Made by a program: the position numbers and the translations under genes. 33,348 nucleotides of DNA from a virus: positions 1 to 33,348 of IMG/VR virus record IMGVR_UViG_3300045967_000367; one strand, given 5' to 3'. The notes under the pieces are model-generated. The model had not been told where the DNA came from, searched no databases, and was given only the letters and a program-made list of their open reading frames with translations. This document shows, piece after piece, positions 13,082 to 20,414 of this stretch (its first letter is position 1; each line of letters begins with the position of its first letter).

Positions 13082-13909
13082 TCAGTGCACCCTTCGTTTG
13101 AAGACCTGCTCGGCTTCGCGGCGAACTTCGTCGTCGCTGAGCCTCGCGTAATGCTGCGTCGTGGTGACCGACGCGTGACCGAGCACCTGCTGCAGCGACG
13201 GCAAGCTACCGCCGGCCGCGATCCAGTTGCAAGCAAAATTGTGGCGGAGCTGGTGGACGTGGAACCCGGGCACCCCGGAGCGCCGTCGTACCAGCTTGTT
13301 GAAGCTCCCGGCCGACCCCTCCCGGTAGGGCACGAGCGGCCCGCGGCGCTGCCGGATCTCGCCGAGGATTTCAGGGGATAGCGGCACCCGCCGCACCCGG
13401 CGCGACTTCGTGTGGGCCACCTCGAGAACGGTACCCCGGACGTGCTCGGCGCAGGCCCGGCACAGCTCGCCCCAGCGCAGCCCGGTGGCCAGGCCGAGGC
13501 GGATGATAAAGGCCTGCGGCTCGCCGATCTCGAGGATCGCCTCCACTTCCTCGTCGCTCAGCCGGTCGGGGAAGGACTCCTCGATCCGCGGCATGACCCG
13601 GGCCGGAAACGGCGAACGCTGGAGGATCCCCGCGGCCACCGCCCAGTGCATGAGGCAGCGCACATCGGAGAGCACGTGGCGCACGGTGCGCGGGGCGAGC
13701 GCCCGCGACTCGAGCCACAGCCGGTAGCTGCGCAGGTCATCGGGCCGGATCGTGCCCACCATGCGGGCCCCGAAGAAGGGCTCGAGGTAGTCGCGCACGC
13801 GCTGGGTGGCGATCATGAGGTTTCGCGGGGTGCGCATGGTGGCCACGTACAGATCCAGCCAGCGCGCTGCCAGTGCCCTCAGGGTTACGATTGCGATGGG
13901 ATCGACCAA
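13082..13909 (-). CDS. int: Tyrosine recombinase / phage integrase
   Basis: TTG is the most upstream start in frame; 275 residues, short but complete for the family. Residues about 10-100 are the SAM-like core-binding domain. The catalytic set is present: Arg145 in G-L-R-W-G-E-L-C, Lys168 in H-T-K-S-R, His219 and Arg222 in H-Q-L-R-H, His245 in V-L-G-H-A, and the nucleophile Tyr254 in T-T-Q-H-Y-A-R-L. There is no extra N-terminal arm-binding domain of the lambda type, so it may use simple core sites. A good sigma70-type promoter lies at 13973-14001. The gene ends beside the attP tRNA fragment, the expected arrangement for site-specific integration into the fMet tRNA gene. Confidence 0.95.
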   Translation of the reverse strand: MVDPIAIVTLRALAARWLDLYVATMRTPRNLMIATQRVRDYLEPFFGARMVGTIRPDDLRSYRLWLESRALAPRTVRHVLSDVRCLMHWAVAAGILQRSPFPARVMPRIEESFPDRLSDEEVEAILEIGEPQAFIIRLGLATGLRWGELCRACAEHVRGTVLEVAHTKSRRVRRVPLSPEILGEIRQRRGPLVPYREGSAGSFNKLVRRRSGVPGFHVHQLRHNFACNWIAAGGSLPSLQQVLGHASVTTTQHYARLSDDEVRREAEQVFKRRVH

Positions 13910-13972
13910 GCGGGGGCTGGGTCGGCATCCGTACCGCCTCGGCGGCGCTCATCACTCTGAAGCGCTGGGCCC

Positions 13973-14001
13973 AGTATCGGCGGGGGGCTCTGCAGAGTCA
14001 A
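13973..14001 (-). promoter_or_regulatory. Predicted integrase promoter with overlapping palindromes
   Basis: On the minus strand, TTGACT (5 of 6 to consensus), a 17-base spacer, then GATACT (4 of 6). The -35 is overlapped by the perfect palindrome CTCTGCAGAG (13988-13997) and abuts an imperfect palindrome at 13997-14020, whose loop is a T run. These are likely control sites. Confidence 0.55.
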
Positions 14002-14038
14002 CCGTTTTTTTACGGCTGACGCCGGGGGGCTTCTGGTG

Positions 14039-14311
14039 CTATGCTCGGGCCTTGAAGGGACCCTGCTTCTCCTGACGCATCTTCTGCGTCCTCCGCAGGG
14101 CGGCCCGCACCCTGGCCACCGGCTGGCCAATCGCCTGGGAGTATAACTCGATGAACCGCTCGGGGGGCTCCAGGTACTTCCCGCGCTCGAAGTCGCTGAT
14201 GGTGTCCACGCTGCGCTGCAGGCCGCGTCGCGCCATGAACGCCGCCACCTTCGCCGCCGTGAGGGAGCCGGGGGCGGCCTTCCGCATCACGGTCAGGGGC
14301 GTGTTCAGCAC
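14039..14311 (-). CDS. XRE-family (CI-like) helix-turn-helix repressor
   Basis: 90 residues from a GTG with no ribosome site. The only structure upstream is a promoter whose -10 ends six bases before the GTG, suggesting a leaderless mRNA. Residues about 17-70 are an XRE-type HTH: L-T-A-A-K-V-A-A-F-M, S-V-D-T-I-S-D-F-E-R-G-K-Y, and P-P-E-R-F-I-E-L-Y-S-Q-A. The S-D-F-E-R-G-K-Y part is the usual end of the recognition helix. A basic tail follows; there is no cleavage or peptidase domain, so induction would not be by LexA-like self-cleavage. Its position between integrase and a divergent gene, with an inverted repeat in the promoter, suits a lysogeny repressor. Confidence 0.82.
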   Translation of the reverse strand: MLNTPLTVMRKAAPGSLTAAKVAAFMARRGLQRSVDTISDFERGKYLEPPERFIELYSQAIGQPVARVRAALRRTQKMRQEKQGPFKARA

Positions 14312-14317
14312 GCGCGC

Positions 14318-14347
14318 TATTTAGCACCGGTTCCGCACGGCGGTCAA
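14318..14347 (-). promoter_or_regulatory. Predicted leaderless promoter of the XRE repressor, with operator-like repeat
   Basis: On the minus strand, TTGACC (-35), an 18-base spacer, and TGC-TAAATA (extended -10), then GCGCGC and the GTG start at 14311. Transcription would start at or next to the start codon. CCGGTT (14327-14332) and AACCGG (14346-14351) form an inverted repeat across the promoter, the likely operator for autoregulation and for the divergent lipoprotein gene. Confidence 0.55.
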
Positions 14348-14370
14348 CCGGAAAAAGACGGGAGAGTGTC

Positions 14371-14934
14371 ATGCGTGCTAAGCGGAATCCGTCCGGTCTG
14401 TTGATGGTACTGGTTCTCAGTGCTGGGTGCGCCTCTTCCGGGACGCCTGCGAGTCGTGGATGGGGAATCTCGGAGCCCAACCGCAAGGCGTCTACACCCG
14501 TACGCTCGACCACGACAAGTACGCCAAGTGGTAAACCTGAAGTCCTAATACCTGGGTCGTCCAAGAAGTCGGTTACCGACGCGTTGGTGAACCAGATGAT
14601 TGCCCAAGGCTACAGCATCGGAAAGATCGACGATTACAAGGCGCAGTTCGAAAAACCGGGGGGCTTCTGGTTGGACCTGCTCGCTGGGTCGAGATTCAAC
14701 AGTACAGCCGTCTGGCGGATCTCATACTCATTGGTCGAAACTGAGGGAGGTGTTCGCGTTCTCGCCGATATGGGTGCCGTAACCAACCCCGGCAGCGGGT
14801 TCGAGAGGATCACGGTGATCAAGGGCGGCAAGAATGCGGCGGCCGTCCAAAGCATCCTCGATGCGGTCAAGAACGAGACGGCGCGAATCGTCCTTCCCGA
14901 GCCCACGGTTCAGGACACGTCCGTCACTCGATGA
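14371..14934 (+). CDS. Lipoprotein, probable lysogenic-conversion gene (moron)
   Basis: The only plus-strand gene in the left half, 187 residues, with GGGAG before the ATG. The N-terminus RAKRNPSGLLMVLVLSAGC is a lipoprotein signal with lipobox L-S-A-G-C (Cys20), so the mature protein would be lipid-anchored. A Ser/Thr/Pro linker (about 21-60) leads to a folded part: V-T-D-A-L-V-N-Q-M-I-A-Q-G-Y, W-L-D-L-L-A-G-S-R-F-N and V-W-R-I-S-Y-S-L-V, ending in a helix. Hand-counted GC is about 58%, clearly below neighbours, suggesting recent transfer. It diverges from the repressor gene, a usual place for genes expressed from the prophage. Possible roles are surface change or superinfection exclusion; no family is assigned. 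Confidence 0.82.
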   Translation: MRAKRNPSGLLMVLVLSAGCASSGTPASRGWGISEPNRKASTPVRSTTTSTPSGKPEVLIPGSSKKSVTDALVNQMIAQGYSIGKIDDYKAQFEKPGGFWLDLLAGSRFNSTAVWRISYSLVETEGGVRVLADMGAVTNPGSGFERITVIKGGKNAAAVQSILDAVKNETARIVLPEPTVQDTSVTR

Positions 14935-14942
14935 CCGATCCT

Positions 14943-15203
14943 CTAGTCGCTGTTTTCGCGTAAGGAACGGACTGCCACCGCGTGCGCGTAGATGTCGCCC
15001 AGCCCGATTGCGCCGGCGCTGAGTCTGACAAGCGCGACCGCGCGGCCAGCGCGAGGCGCCCGCTGGCCGCTGATCCACTGGTAGACCGCGCCGGGCGTCA
15101 CGGGTTCTCCGGCACGGGACAGCTCGGACGTGATCCGCTGGACGCCCACGCGCCTCACCCAGCGCCCGAACCGGGTCCGCCAGCGCCGCGGCTCAGCTCT
15201 CAC
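14943..15203 (-). CDS. Small helix-turn-helix protein (Cro/YdaS-like)
   Basis: GTG start overlapping the 106-aa membrane gene by 11 bases; 86 residues. A central HTH is visible: V-Q-R-I-T-S-E-L-S-R-A-G, then V-T-P-G-A-V-Y-Q-W-I-S-G-Q-R-A-P, where the second helix is a typical recognition helix of YdaS/Cro-like proteins. The N-terminus is Arg/Trp-rich. It is the last gene of the long rightmost minus-strand operon and ends eight bases from the convergent lipoprotein gene. It could be a late-expressed counter-regulator of the XRE repressor, or control the late operon itself. Confidence 0.7.
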   Translation of the reverse strand: MRAEPRRWRTRFGRWVRRVGVQRITSELSRAGEPVTPGAVYQWISGQRAPRAGRAVALVRLSAGAIGLGDIYAHAVAVRSLRENSD

Positions 15204-15513
15204 GCTTGCCCCCGTAGCGGCCCTCGTACAGCGCCTGCCGGAAGGAGAACGCCAGGCGGCAGGTGAAGTAGGCGGCGGCGGTCTGGGTGAGCATGATCGA
15301 GACCAGCACCACGTCGGGGCTCCCGTAGCTCGGCCACGTCTGCCACGCGCGCACCAGCCAGGCGGCGCAGCGGATCGCCTCGAGGCTGGACACCCAGCAG
15401 AAGAAGCGCCATGTCGGACCATTTGGGGTGCGCCAGCTCCACAGCGCGAGCCCGCTGTACGCCAGCATCGCGCCCACGATCACCACGATCGCAGCGGCCT
15501 GTGCGAGATTCAT
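15193..15513 (-). CDS. Membrane protein of the lysis region (106 aa)
   Basis: ATG overlapping the stop of the 64-aa gene (ATGA). Hydrophobic segments lie at about residues 4-27 (A-A-A-I-V-V-I-V-G-A-M-L-A-Y-S-G), 34-55 and 66-90, consistent with three helices, with a basic C-terminal tail (Y-G-G-K-R-E-S). It is the third of three small membrane genes directly after the endolysin. The size and topology match class I holins, but no family is recognised. Confidence 0.72.
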   Translation of the reverse strand: MNLAQAAAIVVIVGAMLAYSGLALWSWRTPNGPTWRFFCWVSSLEAIRCAAWLVRAWQTWPSYGSPDVVLVSIMLTQTAAAYFTCRLAFSFRQALYEGRYGGKRES

Positions 15514-15704
15514 CTACGTCTCCGACGCTTGCGCCCGGCACCCATCCGGCGCGCCATCTTGTAGGCCCCCGCACCGTTGGCCGTGCGCCTCACCACGTGA
15601 TGGATGTGCAGGTTCAGGGCCCGGATCGTGGACCAGACGAACGCTGTGAAGAGCCCGAGCATGACCAGCACGTCCCGGTGCTGCCCGATCCATTCAGCGA
15701 GCAC
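15510..15704 (-). CDS. Small single-helix membrane protein with very basic tail (64 aa)
   Basis: GTG start with GAGG six bases upstream, overlapping the 68-aa gene by 11 bases; it ends by ATGA overlap. One transmembrane helix (about residues 12-32, V-L-V-M-L-G-L-F-T-A-F-V-W) is followed by an Arg/Lys-rich tail ending RKRRRRR. This N-out, basic-tail design fits small holins or holin partners. It lies in the endolysin cassette. Confidence 0.65.
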   Translation of the reverse strand: MLAEWIGQHRDVLVMLGLFTAFVWSTIRALNLHIHHVVRRTANGAGAYKMARRMGAGRKRRRRR

Positions 15705-15900
15705 GGGCGCCTCGCCGGTGGTGGGTTTCGACGTGCACGGACAGCGAGTCGTGGACCGCGGCGCCGACAAACTGCCCGGCCTGGTTGCGGGCGAATTTGC
15801 CGACCGCGGCAACGCAGGCCACTAGAGTGCAGATGGCGATCGCGATGTTGAGCATGGCCTGGATCCTGCTGAGACGGTCACGCTTTCGCGAGCTCGTCAC
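15694..15900 (-). CDS. Small membrane protein next to the endolysin (68 aa)
   Basis: ATG overlapping the endolysin stop (ATGA). A basic N-terminus (MTSSRKRDRLSRIQ) precedes one hydrophobic helix (about residues 16-36, L-N-I-A-I-A-I-C-T-L-V-A-C) and a polar C-terminus. By the positive-inside rule the C-terminus faces the periplasm, as in i-spanins or type II holins. No coiled coil is obvious, so holin is the more likely guess. Confidence 0.65.
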   Translation of the reverse strand: MTSSRKRDRLSRIQAMLNIAIAICTLVACVAAVGKFARNQAGQFVGAAVHDSLSVHVETHHRRGARAR

Positions 15901-16436
15901 ACAAGGCCCTCCATCTGCCCGGCCACCCGGTTTACCCAGCCCGACGCCATCTCCGTGTTGTCGGGGATGCCGTCCTTGTCGGCGTCGGTCAGGTTGTGGG
16001 TGACGATGCGGCCGATGAACTTGAGGCGGTCGATCTCGACGAGTAGGGCGAGCCGGCGACCGTCCATGGCGTTGGCGCGCTCTTCGGTGAGCGGGCCGAG
16101 CAGGGCGTCCGCGCGAACGCCCATGGCGCGCTGCAACATGCGGACCGCGTTCCCCTCGCCGTGGAGGACGCAGCAGTCCATGAGGACGCCGCGCAGGACG
16201 GGGGATTGGATGCGCCCGAACCCGGGCCCGATCAGGTACCAGCGCCGCAGGATGAGGCGGGCTTCGGCCTGGGTGAGCTGCTCGACGTCCGCGGCCGTGA
16301 CCTGGGCGTCGCGCCAGGCAGCGAGGGTGGCGAGGCGGATGCCGAACTTCGTGGGCCCGCCCCGGTCGGCGGGGTTGTCCACGTAGCCGCCTTCGCGCGC
16401 GAGGATCTCGTCGATGATCGTGTCATCGGTGAGCAC
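15897..16436 (-). CDS. GH108 endolysin (N-acetylmuramidase) with Ca2+-binding-like loop
   Basis: GTG start with GGAGGG about ten bases upstream; 179 residues. The N-terminal motif A-R-E-G-G-Y-V-D-N-P-A-D-R-G-G-P-T-K-F-G is the GH108 signature; Glu15 is the catalytic acid. A helical peptidoglycan-binding-like region follows, with R-M-L-Q-R-A-M-G-V and L-G-P-L-T. Such enzymes cut the glycan strand of peptidoglycan at the end of infection. There is no signal peptide, so it needs a holin, and three small membrane genes follow at once. Residues about 151-160 read D-A-D-K-D-G-I-P-D-N, an acidic loop typical of calcium-binding repeats and unusual in this family. Confidence 0.92.
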   Translation of the reverse strand: MLTDDTIIDEILAREGGYVDNPADRGGPTKFGIRLATLAAWRDAQVTAADVEQLTQAEARLILRRWYLIGPGFGRIQSPVLRGVLMDCCVLHGEGNAVRMLQRAMGVRADALLGPLTEERANAMDGRRLALLVEIDRLKFIGRIVTHNLTDADKDGIPDNTEMASGWVNRVAGQMEGLV

Positions 16437-16492
16437 TGCATGACGGCCCTCCGCGCCTCCATGCGCGAGTCCAGCACCGGCACGATAACCGA

Positions 16493-17287
16493 TCAGCCTC
16501 CGAGATTCACGCGGAGGGCGCGGCCCAGCTCCTTCCGGACGTTGCCGCGCAGGATGGGCCCGAACTCGCGCAGCGCGGTCCGGTGCGCGGTCTGGATCCA
16601 CTCCAGCATCTTCTTCAGCCTGGGGCCCGCTACGAAGGGGTAGATGAGCCGGATGTCGTCCCGCTTCGGCCCGACGCGCTGGAAGATCCCGCCCTCGGGG
16701 GCACGGGACGTGCGCTCGAGGATGAAGGTCCGTTGCCGGCCCTTGATCTGCACCTTGCCCGTGCTCGTCACGTGGGCCTTGAACGCAACGTTGCGCCGCT
16801 CGCGCTTCGAGCGGCCCTTCCTGGTCTTCTGCACCTGGCCGCGGCGGACCTTGATGAGCCGCAGCGCCTGGACCCGGAGAGAAGCCGGCACGGGCGACGC
16901 GAAGCTGGGCCGCGCGGGCCCGCCCGTGCGCGGCACGGCCACCCGCCGGCCGCCGCCGAAGGACGGGCGGGTCCCGCCCGTCTCAAGCTTCCCGAGCAGC
17001 AGGCGATCCTTCTCCCCGATCTGGATGCGGGCCTGAAACCGGCTCTGCGCGACGCTGGCGAAGCCGCTGCCGCCGCCGGCGCCGCGGATGACACCGGCCT
17101 CGCGCTTGATGAACTCGCTCTTGCGCACGGTGAGGCGCGATGTCACCCGCTCACGCACCGCCGGCTGCACCAGCTTGATCGTGGCGTTGACCGAGTTCAC
17201 CACGGCGTACGAGGCGCGGCGCTGCCCGTTTCGGAGCGCGAGTAGAACGCCTGCAGCCTCGACCCGCACATCGAGAGCGACCGGCAT
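16493..17287 (-). CDS. Distal tail / baseplate-type structural protein (264 aa)
   Basis: ATG eight bases after the stop of the large tail gene. No family is certain. The protein is basic with Val/Arg-rich strands; the middle (about residues 125-190) has a dense cationic stretch (V-Q-K-T-R-K-G-R-S-K-R-E-R-R-N). The C-terminus is helical (L-K-K-M-L-E-W-I-Q-T-A). It lies between the large tail protein and the endolysin, where minor tail or fibre-attachment genes are found. A non-tail role is possible. Confidence 0.65.
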   Translation of the reverse strand: MPVALDVRVEAAGVLLALRNGQRRASYAVVNSVNATIKLVQPAVRERVTSRLTVRKSEFIKREAGVIRGAGGGSGFASVAQSRFQARIQIGEKDRLLLGKLETGGTRPSFGGGRRVAVPRTGGPARPSFASPVPASLRVQALRLIKVRRGQVQKTRKGRSKRERRNVAFKAHVTSTGKVQIKGRQRTFILERTSRAPEGGIFQRVGPKRDDIRLIYPFVAGPRLKKMLEWIQTAHRTALREFGPILRGNVRKELGRALRVNLGG

Positions 17288-17294
17288 TATCGGC

Positions 17295-20200
17295 TCACCC
17301 GATCTGCACTCCCACGACGTCGGCCAGGTACGAGGCTCCGCCGCCCTGCTGGTGCACTTCGAGCACGAGCCAGCGTTTCCCATCGCCCGCCCACGAGCCG
17401 TTGCTCCCTTCGACGCCGAACTTCACCAGGTCGTCCACGCTCGCATCGAACTGGATCACCCGCCCCACCTCGAGATCCGGCGCCCATTCGGTCTTGAACC
17501 TGACCGGCGGCCGATCGACAGCCGCGAGGTCGATCAGGCGGTCGCGCACCTCGCGGGCGGTCAGGCTGTCGTAGATCGTGCGGCCCTCAACGCCCACCTC
17601 GCGCTTGCCGCCATGCTGGTCGCGGGCGTTGGTGAGCAGGTTCTCGCGATCGCGCTTCGGGCTGTGGGCGGAGAACGAGCCGGTGAGGTTCGCCACGTAG
17701 TTCATGTCGGCCAGGGTGTCGAAGCCGAGGAGGCTGGCGCAGTTCTTGAGGCCGGCGTTCATGCCGTTCGGGCCGGTTTCCCACTCGAGGTTGAAGGCGT
17801 GTGATTCGACCATCGAGACGCCGATCACGAACAACTCCTCCTCGCGGGGCGACACGGCCGCGAGGGTGCTCACCGTGCCGCTGTTGTCGTTCGCCAACCC
17901 GAAGAGGATCCCGGCAGTCCACAGCTCGGCGTCGGTTCCGCCGTTCGGGTTGTAATTGAAGTTCCCTCCCGAGCGGCTGATCGTGAAGAGCCGCGTCGTC
18001 CGGCTGTAGCTCACGGTGAAGCCCGTGGACGCGGCGTTCATCTTGGTCTGGAGGTGGGCGGCCAGCTCGTCCATGGTGTAGGTGCCCGGGTCGAGTGTGA
18101 CCGTGAACTCTTCCGGTGCGAAGACGTCCGTGGAGAACGTGAACTTGTCGTTCGCCCCGGTCACGACCAAGCCGCCCCAGCACAAGACCCAGCGGGGCGT
18201 GGAGTCTCCGGCCTCGAGCGCGGCCTGGACCTCGGTGCGCAGGGTGGCCGGCGTGTAGGTGCCGGCGGTGAGGGTCGCCGTGAAATCCCCGAGGCCGTTG
18301 CGGTTGACGTCCAGCTTGTTGTTCTGGCCGGACCCGCTGCTGATCACCTCCATCTGCTGGTCGCGCAGGTTGCGGTACAGGTGGCCGCTCGAGCTGCGGC
18401 CGGGGGCCGCGAAAGTCTCGTGGGAGGACGAGCCGCTCCGGTGGTCGAACCCGTAGGGCACCTTGACCGCGGTCGCGATCATGGTCTCGGGGGTGCGGCC
18501 CAGCTCGGGCCCGGGCTCGGCGATCTGGTCCTTGCCGAAGACGAGGTCGTAGTCGACCGGCGCGCCGTCCTCCCATACCAGGCAGTGCCATTTGTCGGTG
18601 AACGGGCTGATCCGGAACCAGCAGAGCGAGTCCTGCGACAGCATCTCGAGGAAGCGGATGAGGTCCACGTCGGCGTCGGCCAGCGAGACCGCGTGGACCA
18701 TGTCGGTGCCCCGCCACGTCTTGAGCTTGGCGCGCGCATCCTTGAACGAGCCGAAGGTTGAGGTGCCACGTTCGACCTTCGCGAGGTCCTCGAGCCCGTA
18801 CGTCACCAGTGCGTGCGTCGCCATGTCCGGCGCCCGTTGGATGAGAGCGGATGCGACGTCCGTGATCGTGCCCGAACCGTCGTCGAAGTGGCCCTCGAGG
18901 TTGGCGTAGACCGGCGAGTCCACCGCGGCGAACTGTGCGATGACGGGCAGAGTGGTGCCGGGGCCGCGGATTCGCCCGGGAGGATCACCACGCCCACGCT
19001 CGCGGGGGTGGCGCAGGATCGGCCCCGGGATGAACCGGGGCGGGGTCTGCCCGAGCAGGGCTCGATTCGGACGCAACCGGACGGAGAGCCCGAGCTTGTA
19101 AAGCTCCACCTGCACGTTGCTGGCCGGCGCTGACGTGAAGAGCACCTCGAGGACGCAGTCCCCGAAAGCCCAGGGTTGCCCCGGCATACCTGACCCGCCG
19201 CCCCAGCCCGCCGTGATGGCCGAGGATTCGACGTAGGTGAGACCACCGGTCGCGAGCGCCATGGTGGTGTCGGTCTGCGAGGCGACCACGGTGTTGCGCA
19301 GGCGGAGGACCAGGTTGGTGGTGGCCGGTCCCGTCGGCGTGTAGTAGAGCGCGATCGCCCGAACGCTCACCAGGTCCCCCGGAGTGCCCAGCGAGGGCAG
19401 ACGGGCGGTCAGCTTCCGCTTCGAGGCGTTGTAGTCGAGCTTGGCAAAGCTGTTCTCGTTCCACGGATCCAGCACGTAGCGCGGGTTGTCCGCGTTCTCG
19501 GAGGCGGCGAGCTCGATCTGGACCGGGACGATCGCCAGGTGCGCGATGTTGAAGGGATCGGTGCCGCCGCTCACGCTGCCGATATCGAACCCGCAGCCGT
19601 CCGTCGCGTTGTTGAAGATGTCGCCGCCGGCGACGTCGATGAAGGCGAGGTTGCCGTCCACGTCCATCCAGACGGCGCACCCCTTGGTGGTGTCCGAGAA
19701 GGTCTTGCACGCGTGCGGGGCGAAGAGCACGCGGGTCTTGCTGGTGGGCCCGGCACCGACATCTACGAGCACGGCGCGGGTCAGGCGCGACGCGCCCCGG
19801 ATGCGTTCCAGGCGGTGCTCGACCGTGCCGTACGCCGAGGGGAACGGGTGGCGCGCCGGCGCCGCCGGCATGGAGCCGTAGAGGATCGGGATGATCTGGC
19901 CGAGGCCCTGCTCGGGGGCGCGCGGGTTGGCGTCCCGCGTGACGCGCTTGCCGACCATCTCCTTGTTGAAGTCGCGCCGTTGCAGCAGGTCCACCTGCGC
20001 GCCCTTGGCGGTGAGCTGGTAGTCGAGGACCCGGCCCTTGAATCGTTGCAGGACATCCGGGGAATTCCGCTCCCAGAAGTAGATCGTGACCGTCGCGCCC
20101 TTCCACTTGTAGTCGGCGAAGACCTCGGCGATGGTGCGATTCGTCCCGGACTGGTAGGAGAGCTGGCGGTTCACGATCGAGAAGTTCGCCGAGCTGAGCA

Positions 20201-20414
20201 CCACGGCGTTCGTGAGGAACGACGCCTTGTCGTGGATGTCGACCTCGGAGATGCCGGATTCCCAGACCTGGCCGTCCGGGGTGGCAACCTCCGCGGTCGC
20301 GAGGTAGAGCGTGCGCGCACTGGGTGACGTCAGCTCGACCTTGACCAGCGTGACGGGCCGCTTCGCGCTCGAGCGCCACGCTGCCAGGAATGCCGCGCTG
20401 GCCGGGCTCGCCAT
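17295..20414 (-). CDS. Large tail-tip / baseplate hub protein
   Basis: The ATG at 20414 overlaps the upstream TAA (TAATG); 1039 residues. The N-terminal 180 residues look like a phage tail-hub domain: V-T-L-V-K-V-E-L-T-S, W-E-S-G-I-S-E-V-D, and R-F-K-G-R-V-L-D-Y-Q-L. The middle (about 700-825) has two tandem copies of a module with L-x-x-G-T-Y-T-x-x-x-L-x-x-x-L (TAGTYTPATLRTEV and DPGTYTMDELAAHL), seen in other viral structural proteins. The C-terminus resembles hub domains (D-L-E-V-G-R-V-I-Q-F-D, W-L-V-L-E-V). A short stretch near 18955-19016 (R-H-P-R-E-R-G-R-G-D-P-P) is unlike the rest; the neighbouring frame fits better there, hinting at two compensating indels. It follows the tape measure and a 270-aa tail gene. 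Confidence 0.85.
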   Translation of the reverse strand: MASPASAAFLAAWRSSAKRPVTLVKVELTSPSARTLYLATAEVATPDGQVWESGISEVDIHDKASFLTNAVVLSSANFSIVNRQLSYQSGTNRTIAEVFADYKWKGATVTIYFWERNSPDVLQRFKGRVLDYQLTAKGAQVDLLQRRDFNKEMVGKRVTRDANPRAPEQGLGQIIPILYGSMPAAPARHPFPSAYGTVEHRLERIRGASRLTRAVLVDVGAGPTSKTRVLFAPHACKTFSDTTKGCAVWMDVDGNLAFIDVAGGDIFNNATDGCGFDIGSVSGGTDPFNIAHLAIVPVQIELAASENADNPRYVLDPWNENSFAKLDYNASKRKLTARLPSLGTPGDLVSVRAIALYYTPTGPATTNLVLRLRNTVVASQTDTTMALATGGLTYVESSAITAGWGGGSGMPGQPWAFGDCVLEVLFTSAPASNVQVELYKLGLSVRLRPNRALLGQTPPRFIPGPILRHPRERGRGDPPGRIRGPGTTLPVIAQFAAVDSPVYANLEGHFDDGSGTITDVASALIQRAPDMATHALVTYGLEDLAKVERGTSTFGSFKDARAKLKTWRGTDMVHAVSLADADVDLIRFLEMLSQDSLCWFRISPFTDKWHCLVWEDGAPVDYDLVFGKDQIAEPGPELGRTPETMIATAVKVPYGFDHRSGSSSHETFAAPGRSSSGHLYRNLRDQQMEVISSGSGQNNKLDVNRNGLGDFTATLTAGTYTPATLRTEVQAALEAGDSTPRWVLCWGGLVVTGANDKFTFSTDVFAPEEFTVTLDPGTYTMDELAAHLQTKMNAASTGFTVSYSRTTRLFTISRSGGNFNYNPNGGTDAELWTAGILFGLANDNSGTVSTLAAVSPREEELFVIGVSMVESHAFNLEWETGPNGMNAGLKNCASLLGFDTLADMNYVANLTGSFSAHSPKRDRENLLTNARDQHGGKREVGVEGRTIYDSLTAREVRDRLIDLAAVDRPPVRFKTEWAPDLEVGRVIQFDASVDDLVKFGVEGSNGSWAGDGKRWLVLEVHQQGGGASYLADVVGVQIG

